DNA from: Frateuria aurantia DSM 6220
GTDB lineage: Bacteria; Pseudomonadota; Gammaproteobacteria; Xanthomonadales; Rhodanobacteraceae
Assembly: GCF_000242255.2 (NCBI RefSeq)
Contig: NC_017033.1
Coordinates: 2,987,110 to 3,051,109 of the forward strand
Length of the DNA stretch: 64,000 bases
Reading direction: 5' to 3'
In this document: positions 54,289 to 62,764 of the stretch, piece after piece
Layout of the letters: every line of letters starts with the position of its first letter
Numbering within the stretch: the first letter of the stretch is position 1
Notes under the pieces: generated by a model
The model's input: the letters and a program-made list of their open reading frames with translations, nothing else
Told to the model about the DNA's origin: nothing
Database searches by the model: none
Made by a program: the position numbers and the translations under genes

Positions 54289-57200
54289 ATGAGTAAGCCC
54301 GTTGCAATTATTGGTATGGCCTGCCGTTTTCCCGGCGGTGTAGCTACGCCTGAAGATTACTGGAACCTGCTGGTCGCCGAGACCGACGCTGTCACCCAGG
54401 TACCGCCGACGCGCTTCGGCACCGAGTTCTATCAGCACCCGTCCAAGCAGGAGCCCGGCAAAAGCTACACCTTTGCCGCCGGCGTGCTGGATCAGGTGAT
54501 GGGCTTTGATGCGGCCTTCTTCGGTATTTCTCCGCGTGAAGCCGCACATATGGACCCGCAGCAGCGATTGCTGCTGGAGCTGGCCTGGGAGACCTTCGAA
54601 CACTCGGGCAAGACACCCGCCGAGATGGCCGGCAGCGACTACGCCGTTTTCGTCGGCGTGGCCAGTGGCGACTACGGTGATCGTACCGTCGATGATCTGA
54701 ATATCATCGATGCCTATTCGGCCACCGGCAATACCGCCAGCATTGCCTCGAACCGTATTTCCTACCTGTACGATCTGCGTGGCCCCAGCATGTCGATCGA
54801 CACGGCCTGCTCATCGTCCCTGGTAGCCTTGCATCAGGCCTGCAACGCGATCCAGAGCGGCGATGCCACCACCGCCCTGGCGGGTGGCGTCAACCTGCTG
54901 CTGCATCCCTTCCCCTTTGTCGGCTTTTCCAAGGCCTCGATGTTGTCGCCGACCGGTCGTTGTCGCGCCTTCGATGCCTCGGGTGACGGTTATGTCCGCG
55001 CCGAAGGTGGCGCCCTGGTCCTGCTGAAGGATCTGGAGCAGGCCCTTGCCGACGGTGACGAGATCCATGCCGTGATCATGGGCTCGGGGGTGAACTCGGA
55101 CGGCCATTCCCAGGGCGGCATCAATGTGCCGACCAGCGATACCCAGGGCGCCCTGCTGGAGGCGGTGTATCAGCGTGCCGGTATCAGCCCGGAGCAACTG
55201 GACTATATCGAGGCCCATGGCACGGGTACCGCCGTCGGCGATCCGGTCGAGGCCCGCGCGCTGGCCGAAATCATCGGCCAGCGCCGGCCCAAGGACCAGC
55301 CGCTGCTGATCGGCTCGGCCAAGACCAATCTGGGCCATCTGGAAACCGCCTCGGGCATGGCGGGGCTCATCAAGGCCGTACTCAGTCTGAAGCACCGGGC
55401 CGTGCCGGCCTCGATCCACTTCAAGACACCTAATCCGAATATCGACTTTGTTCGCAGCGGCCTGCAGGTCGTCGATCGCTACACCCCGCTGCAGAGCGCC
55501 CTGCCGTTGGTGATGGGCATCAATTCCTTCGGCTTCGGCGGCACCAATGCCCATGTGATCGTGCAGGAGGCACCGCCCCGGCCCGCGCCTGCGGCGCCGC
55601 CCGCCACGAACACAAACACGACCGAGCTGGCACCGCTGATTCTCAGTGCGCGTTCGGAAGCCGCCCTGCAGGCGCTGGCGCTGGAATGCAAGCAGCGTCT
55701 CGAAAGCGGCATGGACTGGTCGGCCCTGGCCGCAAGCATTGCCCGCAAGCGGCAGTGGCTGAACTATCGGGCCGTGCTCACCCCTGACCGGGTCGAAGAG
55801 GGGCTGACCGCACTGGAACGCCTGGCTGAAGGCCACAAGGCCGATCATCTGGTCCGCGGCGACGCGCCGGTCTCGGCCGGCAAGCTGGCGCTGATCTTCT
55901 CGGGCAATGGTTCGCAGTGGGCCGGCATGGGCAAGCAGTTGCTGGCCCAGGACCCGGTGTATCGAGCCGCCGTGGAAGATTTCGACCGGCTGTGGTGCCA
56001 AGACGGCAGCTCCTCGCTGCTGGCCGCGATGCAGGCCGGCGTCGACGAGGATTGGCTGGCGGCCACCGAGCATGCCCAGCCCATCCTTTTCGCCATGCAG
56101 TACGGCATGGTCAAGGTGCTGGAACAGCAAGGCCTGATCTACGACGCCTGCTATGGCCACAGCGTCGGCGAAATCGCCGCTGCCTGGGCCTGCGGCGCCT
56201 TGAGCCTGGAACAGGCCATCACCGTCATCAAGCGTCGCAGCATCGCTCAGGGCAAGACTCGGGGCATGGGCCGGATGGCGGCCGTCGGCCTCGGCAAGGA
56301 GGCCGTGCTGGCCCTGATCGCCGAACTGGGGCTGGCGGATGATGTCGAAATCGCCGGTACCAACAGCCCGCGCGCGGTCACTCTGGCCGGCAGTCAATCC
56401 GCGTTGGAGCAGATCCGTGACCGGGTCAAGGCCGATGGCGGGCTGTGTCAGTTGTTGAATCTGGATTACGCCTTTCACAGCCGTCAGATGGACGGCATCC
56501 GTGAGGAGGTGCTGGGTCAGCTGGCCAGCCTCAAGCCGGGTCCGGCCTCGCGGACCTTTGTGTCGGCCGTCACCGGGACCGAACTGGCCGGGCCCGAACT
56601 GGATGCCGAATACTGGTGGCGCAATATTCGCGAGCCGGTCGCGTTCGATCAGGCCAGTGCCTGCCTGATCGATGCCGGCTATCGCCTGTTTCTGGAAGTG
56701 GGGCCGCATTCCATTCTGCGCAGCTATGTCAGCCAGCAGCTGGAAGAAGCCAAGGTGTCCGGCCGCGTGCTGCCGACCCTGAAACGCGGCCACGACACGA
56801 CCGAGGCCTTGCATCGCGCCTGGGCTGCGATCATCGCCAACGGCGCCAGCCTGGATCCGGCCCGCAGCTACGGCACCACGGCCCTGCTGCCGGCCAGCGC
56901 GCTGCCGCATTACCCCTGGCAACGCGAGCACTACCAGTTGCCGGCCACGGCCGAAGGCTATGATCTGGTCTACCGTCACCGCGAACACCCGCTGCTGGGT
57001 TATCGCCTGAAGGACGCCGACTACGCCTGGGAAAACCAGATCGATCCAGTCAAGCTGCCCTTGCTTGCCGATCACGTGGTCAATGGCGCAGTGGTGTTCC
57101 CCGGTACCGGCTATGCCGAAATCGCCTTGGCCGCCGCGCGGATCCGCTTCGGCACCGAGGCCGTCGCCCTGGAAAACCTGGAAATCCGTGCGCCCGTCAG

Positions 57201-60200
57201 CTTCCAGCCGCAGCAAGCCAAGCTGTTCCGGCTGACCCTGGATCCGCGTACCTCGGGCTTCAGCATCGAGACGCGGGCGCGAATGTCGGCCGAGCCGTGG
57301 GTATTGAATGTCACCGGTCGGCTGCTGGCCAATGGACCGGCACTGAAGCCCGGCAGCCGCTACGATCTGGCCAGCCTGGCCCGGCTGCAGTCCCGGCCGC
57401 CGATCGAGGGTGCCGAGCTGTATCAGCAGGCCGCGCAGCTGGGTCTGGCCTTCGGTGATGGCTTCCGCTGGATCCAGTCGGTCCGCATCGATGACCAGGA
57501 AGCCCTGGCCGAGCTGAAGCTGCCGGACAGCGTCCAGCCACATCTGGGCGATTACCTGTTCCATCCGGCCATGATGGACGGGGGCTTCCACCCCTTGCTG
57601 GCCTTGCTGGCCGATGACAGCGATGACCATGCCGCCTATGTGCCGGTGCAGATGGGACGGGTCGATTATCTGGGCCGGGGTCAACCCGTCGCTCAGGTCC
57701 GGGTCAGCATTCTGCGGCGCAGCCCGCATTCGGTGCTTGCGGCCTTCACCTATCTGGATGCCGACGGCGTCATCATCGCCCAGATCAGCCAGTGCCGTTT
57801 CCGCCGAGCTGATCTCAGCGGTCGTCGCCATGCACCGCCGGATCGCTATGTATTCGAGGCGGTGCCCCGTGCCCGCTTCGCCGCCGCCGGCAGCGAGCAG
57901 TTGCCGCTGCCGCATGATCTGCTGGTACAGGCTTCGGCCCGGCTGGAACATCGCGAAGATCAGGCTTTGCGCCAGGTCCATCGCGAGGAAATGATGCCCT
58001 TGCTCGACGTGCTGGCCGCCGCCTATGCCCGTCGTGCCATCGATGCCGTGCATCTGCTGGATGGCGACGGCGAGATCGTGCCTGAACAGAAGGCGCTTGC
58101 CGCCCGTCTGGTCGATATGCTGCTGCAGGATCAGGTGCTGGTCCGCGACGGTGATCAGCTGCGGTGGGGCACGGAGGAACTGCCGCCGATCGAAGAACTG
58201 TGGCGCAGCCTGCTGGCCTTGTCGCCGGCCCATGCGGCCGAGCTGGCCCTGATCGCCCATTGCGGTGCCGCCCTGCCGGCCCTGCTGCGCGGCGAGCTGG
58301 CCCCTGCCAAGTTGCTGGCCGCCAGCCGCAGCAGCCTGGTCGATCACTACTACGACAGCTCGCCGACCTGGGCTTATGCCCATGCTCTGCAGCAGGCCGC
58401 GATCGAAGCGCTGATCGCCGGCTGGAACGGGCCGCGCCCGCTGCGGGTGCTGGAAATCATGGCACCGGAATCGCATCTGCCGCGGCCGGCCCATCCACGA
58501 ATCCAGGCCGCCTGCGATTACGTACTGGCCGGAACCGACGAGCAGCTGGCGGCCTTCGATGACTCGGCCTATCCGCTGCTGGACACCGCCACCCTGAGCC
58601 TGGCCGAAACGCCGCAACTGAGTCTGGCCAGTGGCCGGAATGCCGAATTCGACCTGATCATCAGTCACCATCTGCTGACCGGCGTGGCCGCCGCCGGTAA
58701 TCTGCTGGCGGCCTTGCGCGGCTGGCTGGTCCCTGGGGGCAGTCTGCTGCTGGCCGAGGCCCAGTCCGGCCGTCTACAGGACATCGTGTTCGGTGCCGAG
58801 AGCGGCGCCGTCGCCCTGCCGGATCCCGCACTGATCGAAAACTGGCTGCAACAGGCCGGCTTCGAAGCCTGCGGTCATCTGAGCGAAAGCGAAAACGCGC
58901 TGGAAGGCGAGCCGGTGCTGGTCTATGCCCGGCAACCCTGGATCGAGCCGGCCTCCGCTCCCGCCACCGGGCGGTCATGGCTGCTGCTGGTACCGGATGC
59001 CGACCAGGGCGAGGCCGCACAGTTCGGTGCCGCCATCGCGGACGCCCTGCGCGAACAGGGACAAACGGCGGTGCAATGTGCCGCCGCCGATGCCGCCACC
59101 GCCTTGTCGGCCCTGCCGGTCAATGCCGCCCCGGCGCAACTGATCTATCTGGCCGGCAGTCTGTGGACCGCCGAGGCCGATACCGACGGTGCCACCATCA
59201 TGGCCCGCCAGGAAGCCGGTCCGGTCGGACTGGCCCGGCTGGCGCGTGCGCTGCCCCCCGTCACCGCCGAGCGTTCGCTGCAACTGTGGGTCGTCACCCG
59301 TGGCGGCGCTGCGCTGGAGCTGCCGGCAGACGCCCATCAGGTGCACTCTGAACAGATCAGGCCTGACCAGATCCGCCCCGAACAGGCTTCGACCTGGGGC
59401 CTGGGCCGGGTGCTGATGAACGAGCAGTCGGCCTTCAATACCCGGCTGCTGGATATCCTGCCGGAAGTGACGGATCCGGTGGCCGCCTTGCTGGGCGAGT
59501 GTCTGGCCGATACCGGCGAAGATGAAGTCGTGCTGTCCGCCCATGGCCGGTATGTCGCCCGCATGCGCCATGCCGCCACCATCGAGGCCCGCCAGCGCGA
59601 AAGCGCCGGCACCCGACCGCCCAGCGTGCTGGGCTTCGAGGCCCCGGGCTCGCTGCGCAATCTGCAATGGCAGAGCCTGCCTGAGCGCGAGCTGGCACCG
59701 GACGAAGTGGAAATCGAGCCCATCGCCGTCGGTCTGAATTTCCGCGACGTGATGTATGCCATGGGTCTGCTGTCGGACGAGGCCGTCGAAAACGGTTTTG
59801 CCGGCCCGACCATCGGCATGGAACTGTCCGGCCATATCCGGCGGCTGGGCCGTGACGTCCAGGGCTACCGCATCGGCGATGCCGTGGTCGGTTTTGCCCC
59901 GGCCTGCTACGCCAGCCGCGTCCGCACGCCGGCCTCGGCGGTCTGCCACAAGCCGGCCAGCCTCGGCTTCGAGGCGGCGGCGACGATTCCGTCCACCTTC
60001 TTCACCGCTTATTACGCCCTGCATGAGCTGGGCCGTCTGCGACCCGGCGAAAAGGTGCTGATCCACGGTGGCGCCGGCGGTGTCGGTATTGCCGCCATCC
60101 AGCTGGCCAAGCATCTGGGCGCCGAAGTCTTCGCCACCGCCGGCAGCCCGGAGAAGCGCGAATTCGTTCGCCTGCTGGGGGCCGACCATGTGCTGGATTC

Positions 60201-61845
60201 ACGCAGTCTGCTGTTCGCCGACGAGATCCTGCGCCTGACCCACGGCAAGGGCATCGACATCGTGCTGAACTCGCTGGCCGGTGAAGCCATGGTCCGCAGC
60301 ATCGATGTGCTGCGCCCCTTCGGCCGCTTCCTGGAACTGGGCAAGCGCGACTTCTACGAGAACACCTCGCTGGGCCTGCGTCCGTTCCGCAACAACATCA
60401 GCTATTTCGGCATCGACGCCGACCAGCTGATGGGCGTGCATCCGGAACTGACCGCCCGCCTGTTTGCCGAAGTCATGCAGTTGCTGGCCGACCGTCAGCT
60501 GAGCCCGCTGCCTTATCGTGCCTTCCGCGCCGACCAGGCCCAGGACGCTTTCCGCTATATGCAGCAGGCCCGCCAGATCGGCAAGATCCTGCTGACCTTC
60601 CCCGAAGGTGCGCCGGCACCGGAACAGCTGGAAAGCCAGGAGATGGCTTTGCCGGCGGCAGCCAGCTATCTGGTGATGGGTGGTACCAGCGGTCTGGGCT
60701 TTGCCACCGCCCGCTGGCTGGTCAGCCGCGGCGCCCGCCATATCGTGCTGGCCAGCCGCAGCGCCAGGCTCAGTCCGGAGCTGCAGCACGAAACCCGGAT
60801 GTGGCAGCTGGCCGGCATCGAGGTGCAGGTGGAAAGCTGCGATCTGACCGAGGCCGCCTCGGTGCAGGCCCTGATCAGCCGTATCGATCGCCCCGAAGCC
60901 CCGTTGAAGGGTCTGGTGCATTCGGCCATGGTCCTGGCCGACGGTCTGCTGACCAATCTGGATGACGAAGCCTTCCGCCAGGTACTGGCGCCCAAGGTGG
61001 CCGGTGCCTGGAATCTGCATCAGGCCACCCGTGGCCTGGGCCTGGATTTCTTCGTGGTCTATTCCTCGGCCACCACCTTCCTGGGCAACCCCGGCCAGTC
61101 CAACTATGTGGCCGCCAATGCCTATCTGGAATCGCTGACCCTGCTGCGCCGCAGCCAGGGCCTGGCGTCCAGTTTCATGGCCTGGGGCCCGCTGGAAGAT
61201 GTCGGCTTCCTGGCCCGCAACAGCCAGACCCGCGAATCGATCCAGGCGCGTATCGGCGGTCGCTCGATCACCTCCGACGAGGCCATGGCCGCGCTGGAGC
61301 AGGTCCTGCATCAAGGCCGTGCCGGCGAAGCCGTGCTGTGGCTGGACTGGGCCGCGATCAGCCGGGTGATGCCGGGCGCCCGTTCGGCGCGGTTTGCCGA
61401 AGTCAGCCGCAAGGATGGTCAGGACGCCACGCATGGCGGAGGCGAAAGCCTGCGCGAGGAACTGCTGGCGGCCAAACCCGAACAGGCCCTGGAACGGGTG
61501 ACCGAAACCCTGCGTGCTGAAATCGCCCGGATTCTGCATCTGCCGCCGGCCAAGATCGAAAGTCACCAGTCGGTGCTGGAACTGGGCATGGATTCGCTGA
61601 TGGGCATGGAGCTGGCGATGGCCGTCGAAGAGCGCTTCGAGGTCAAGCTGTCGGTGATGCTGCTGGCCGAAGGCGCTACCGTGCATACCCTGGCCCAGAA
61701 GATCCTGAAGTCGGTACGTGGCGACGAACAGGAGCCGGCGCCGGCCAATGCGATGGAGGCCCAGATCGCCGCCCTGGCCGCCCAGCATGCGCTGGACGTG
61801 CCTGGCGAGGAAGCGGTCGAACCGATCGAGACCGTCGCTCCGTGA
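54289..61845 (+). CDS. Type I polyketide/fatty-acid synthase (WcbR/RkpA-like): KS-AT-DH-(MT)-ER-KR-ACP
   Basis: This 2518-residue iterative synthase is fully reducing. KS (about 4-425) has Cys174 (DTACSSS), His310 (EAHGTGT) and His350 (KTNLGH). AT (about 530-850) has GHSVGE (Ser 624) and an AFHS motif like malonyl-CoA types. DH has His929 (LADHVVNGAVVFPG) and Asp1097. A degenerate methyltransferase-like region spans about 1330-1550 (VLEIMAPESHLP, no glycine-rich SAM loop). ER (about 1780-2110) has HGGAGGVGIAA. KR (about 2125-2310) has GGTSGLG and Tyr2273 (GQSNYVAANAYLE). ACP is about 2400-2475 with Ser2436 (LGMDSLMG). No thioesterase is present, so the chain probably goes straight to a partner, likely the oxoamine synthase. 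Confidence 0.95.
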   Translation: MSKPVAIIGMACRFPGGVATPEDYWNLLVAETDAVTQVPPTRFGTEFYQHPSKQEPGKSYTFAAGVLDQVMGFDAAFFGISPREAAHMDPQQRLLLELAWETFEHSGKTPAEMAGSDYAVFVGVASGDYGDRTVDDLNIIDAYSATGNTASIASNRISYLYDLRGPSMSIDTACSSSLVALHQACNAIQSGDATTALAGGVNLLLHPFPFVGFSKASMLSPTGRCRAFDASGDGYVRAEGGALVLLKDLEQALADGDEIHAVIMGSGVNSDGHSQGGINVPTSDTQGALLEAVYQRAGISPEQLDYIEAHGTGTAVGDPVEARALAEIIGQRRPKDQPLLIGSAKTNLGHLETASGMAGLIKAVLSLKHRAVPASIHFKTPNPNIDFVRSGLQVVDRYTPLQSALPLVMGINSFGFGGTNAHVIVQEAPPRPAPAAPPATNTNTTELAPLILSARSEAALQALALECKQRLESGMDWSALAASIARKRQWLNYRAVLTPDRVEEGLTALERLAEGHKADHLVRGDAPVSAGKLALIFSGNGSQWAGMGKQLLAQDPVYRAAVEDFDRLWCQDGSSSLLAAMQAGVDEDWLAATEHAQPILFAMQYGMVKVLEQQGLIYDACYGHSVGEIAAAWACGALSLEQAITVIKRRSIAQGKTRGMGRMAAVGLGKEAVLALIAELGLADDVEIAGTNSPRAVTLAGSQSALEQIRDRVKADGGLCQLLNLDYAFHSRQMDGIREEVLGQLASLKPGPASRTFVSAVTGTELAGPELDAEYWWRNIREPVAFDQASACLIDAGYRLFLEVGPHSILRSYVSQQLEEAKVSGRVLPTLKRGHDTTEALHRAWAAIIANGASLDPARSYGTTALLPASALPHYPWQREHYQLPATAEGYDLVYRHREHPLLGYRLKDADYAWENQIDPVKLPLLADHVVNGAVVFPGTGYAEIALAAARIRFGTEAVALENLEIRAPVSFQPQQAKLFRLTLDPRTSGFSIETRARMSAEPWVLNVTGRLLANGPALKPGSRYDLASLARLQSRPPIEGAELYQQAAQLGLAFGDGFRWIQSVRIDDQEALAELKLPDSVQPHLGDYLFHPAMMDGGFHPLLALLADDSDDHAAYVPVQMGRVDYLGRGQPVAQVRVSILRRSPHSVLAAFTYLDADGVIIAQISQCRFRRADLSGRRHAPPDRYVFEAVPRARFAAAGSEQLPLPHDLLVQASARLEHREDQALRQVHREEMMPLLDVLAAAYARRAIDAVHLLDGDGEIVPEQKALAARLVDMLLQDQVLVRDGDQLRWGTEELPPIEELWRSLLALSPAHAAELALIAHCGAALPALLRGELAPAKLLAASRSSLVDHYYDSSPTWAYAHALQQAAIEALIAGWNGPRPLRVLEIMAPESHLPRPAHPRIQAACDYVLAGTDEQLAAFDDSAYPLLDTATLSLAETPQLSLASGRNAEFDLIISHHLLTGVAAAGNLLAALRGWLVPGGSLLLAEAQSGRLQDIVFGAESGAVALPDPALIENWLQQAGFEACGHLSESENALEGEPVLVYARQPWIEPASAPATGRSWLLLVPDADQGEAAQFGAAIADALREQGQTAVQCAAADAATALSALPVNAAPAQLIYLAGSLWTAEADTDGATIMARQEAGPVGLARLARALPPVTAERSLQLWVVTRGGAALELPADAHQVHSEQIRPDQIRPEQASTWGLGRVLMNEQSAFNTRLLDILPEVTDPVAALLGECLADTGEDEVVLSAHGRYVARMRHAATIEARQRESAGTRPPSVLGFEAPGSLRNLQWQSLPERELAPDEVEIEPIAVGLNFRDVMYAMGLLSDEAVENGFAGPTIGMELSGHIRRLGRDVQGYRIGDAVVGFAPACYASRVRTPASAVCHKPASLGFEAAATIPSTFFTAYYALHELGRLRPGEKVLIHGGAGGVGIAAIQLAKHLGAEVFATAGSPEKREFVRLLGADHVLDSRSLLFADEILRLTHGKGIDIVLNSLAGEAMVRSIDVLRPFGRFLELGKRDFYENTSLGLRPFRNNISYFGIDADQLMGVHPELTARLFAEVMQLLADRQLSPLPYRAFRADQAQDAFRYMQQARQIGKILLTFPEGAPAPEQLESQEMALPAAASYLVMGGTSGLGFATARWLVSRGARHIVLASRSARLSPELQHETRMWQLAGIEVQVESCDLTEAASVQALISRIDRPEAPLKGLVHSAMVLADGLLTNLDDEAFRQVLAPKVAGAWNLHQATRGLGLDFFVVYSSATTFLGNPGQSNYVAANAYLESLTLLRRSQGLASSFMAWGPLEDVGFLARNSQTRESIQARIGGRSITSDEAMAALEQVLHQGRAGEAVLWLDWAAISRVMPGARSARFAEVSRKDGQDATHGGGESLREELLAAKPEQALERVTETLRAEIARILHLPPAKIESHQSVLELGMDSLMGMELAMAVEERFEVKLSVMLLAEGATVHTLAQKILKSVRGDEQEPAPANAMEAQIAALAAQHALDVPGEEAVEPIETVAP

Positions 61846-62726
61846 CGGCCGTGACCGGCTGGTCCGATGATCAGGGGACGCTGGCCCGCGCGGTCAGCGT
61901 CGACGGTCACGGCCTGCATACGGGCCGCAAGGTGCGCCTGCAGATCGATCCCGCGCCGCTGGGACATGGCATCGTGTTCCGGCGCATGCGGGGGACAACC
62001 CTGCTGGGTGAGTTGAAGGCCGAGCCCGGACTGCGCCTGGCCCAGCCGCTGTGCACCGCCCTGCAGACCCCTGATGGACTGCGGGTGCGGACCACCGAGC
62101 ATCTGCTGGCAGCCCTGCTGGCCTGCGAAATCGATCATGCACGGGTCACCCTGGATGCCGAGGAAGTGCCGATCCTTGACGGCAGCGCCCTGCCCTGGAT
62201 CCAGCTTTTGCGGGATGCCGGCCGTCAGGCCTTCGCCGTGCCCAAGCGCTTTATCAAGATTCTGCGGCCGCTGCGAGTCGGTGATGGCGACAATCGCTAT
62301 ACCTCGATCGCGCCGCACGACAGTTATCAGCTGCAAGTCCGCAATGATCTGAAGGGCTTCGGCCAGATGTGCTGGGAAGGTGATCTGACGCCGACCAGCT
62401 TTGCCCGGGATATCGCCCCTTCACGCTCTTACGGGCGACTGAAATGGGCGATTCCGGCGATTGCCGGCGGATTTCTCAAGGGTGTGCCGATCCTGCGCGG
62501 CGCTCGTCCCTCGTGCACGGCCACCATCATCGGCGGCTCGGTGCATGGCGGCATGCGCCTGCCGGCTGAGTTCGTGCGGCATCGGGTGCTGGACATGGTA
62601 GGTGATCTGGCCTTGCTGGGTGCGCCCTTGCTCGGCCGCATCGAGGCTCATCGTCCCAGCCATGAAATGAACTATCAGCTGGCTGCCGCGCTGTTGAAGC
62701 AACCTGAATCCTGGTGCTGGGTTTAA
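61842..62726 (+). CDS. LpxC-like deacetylase of the capsule lipid module (WcbS-like)
   Basis: This 294-residue protein belongs to the UDP-3-O-acyl-GlcNAc deacetylase (LpxC) family. The residues that make up the LpxC zinc site and catalysis are all kept with LpxC spacing: Glu86/His87 (TTEHLLAALL), His247 and Asp251 (VRHRVLDMVGD), His274 (PSHEMNYQL). It is thus likely an active metal-dependent deacetylase, but its place suggests a different substrate from lipid A precursor. The GTG start overlaps the PKS stop by 4 bases (GTGA). The true lipid-A lpxC is normally in the dcw cluster and should exist elsewhere. Confidence 0.88.
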   Translation: MTAVTGWSDDQGTLARAVSVDGHGLHTGRKVRLQIDPAPLGHGIVFRRMRGTTLLGELKAEPGLRLAQPLCTALQTPDGLRVRTTEHLLAALLACEIDHARVTLDAEEVPILDGSALPWIQLLRDAGRQAFAVPKRFIKILRPLRVGDGDNRYTSIAPHDSYQLQVRNDLKGFGQMCWEGDLTPTSFARDIAPSRSYGRLKWAIPAIAGGFLKGVPILRGARPSCTATIIGGSVHGGMRLPAEFVRHRVLDMVGDLALLGAPLLGRIEAHRPSHEMNYQLAAALLKQPESWCWV

Positions 62727-62764
62727 TATAGCCGTTCAGGTTCGTTGAAAGGCTGTGGCTAAAG

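Noticed and set aside
54811-58671. Open frame of 1286 codons on the minus strand inside the PKS gene
   Set aside because: Antisense shadow of the PKS. Its Gln/Gly/His-rich sequence has no domains, whereas the plus strand has complete PKS motifs.
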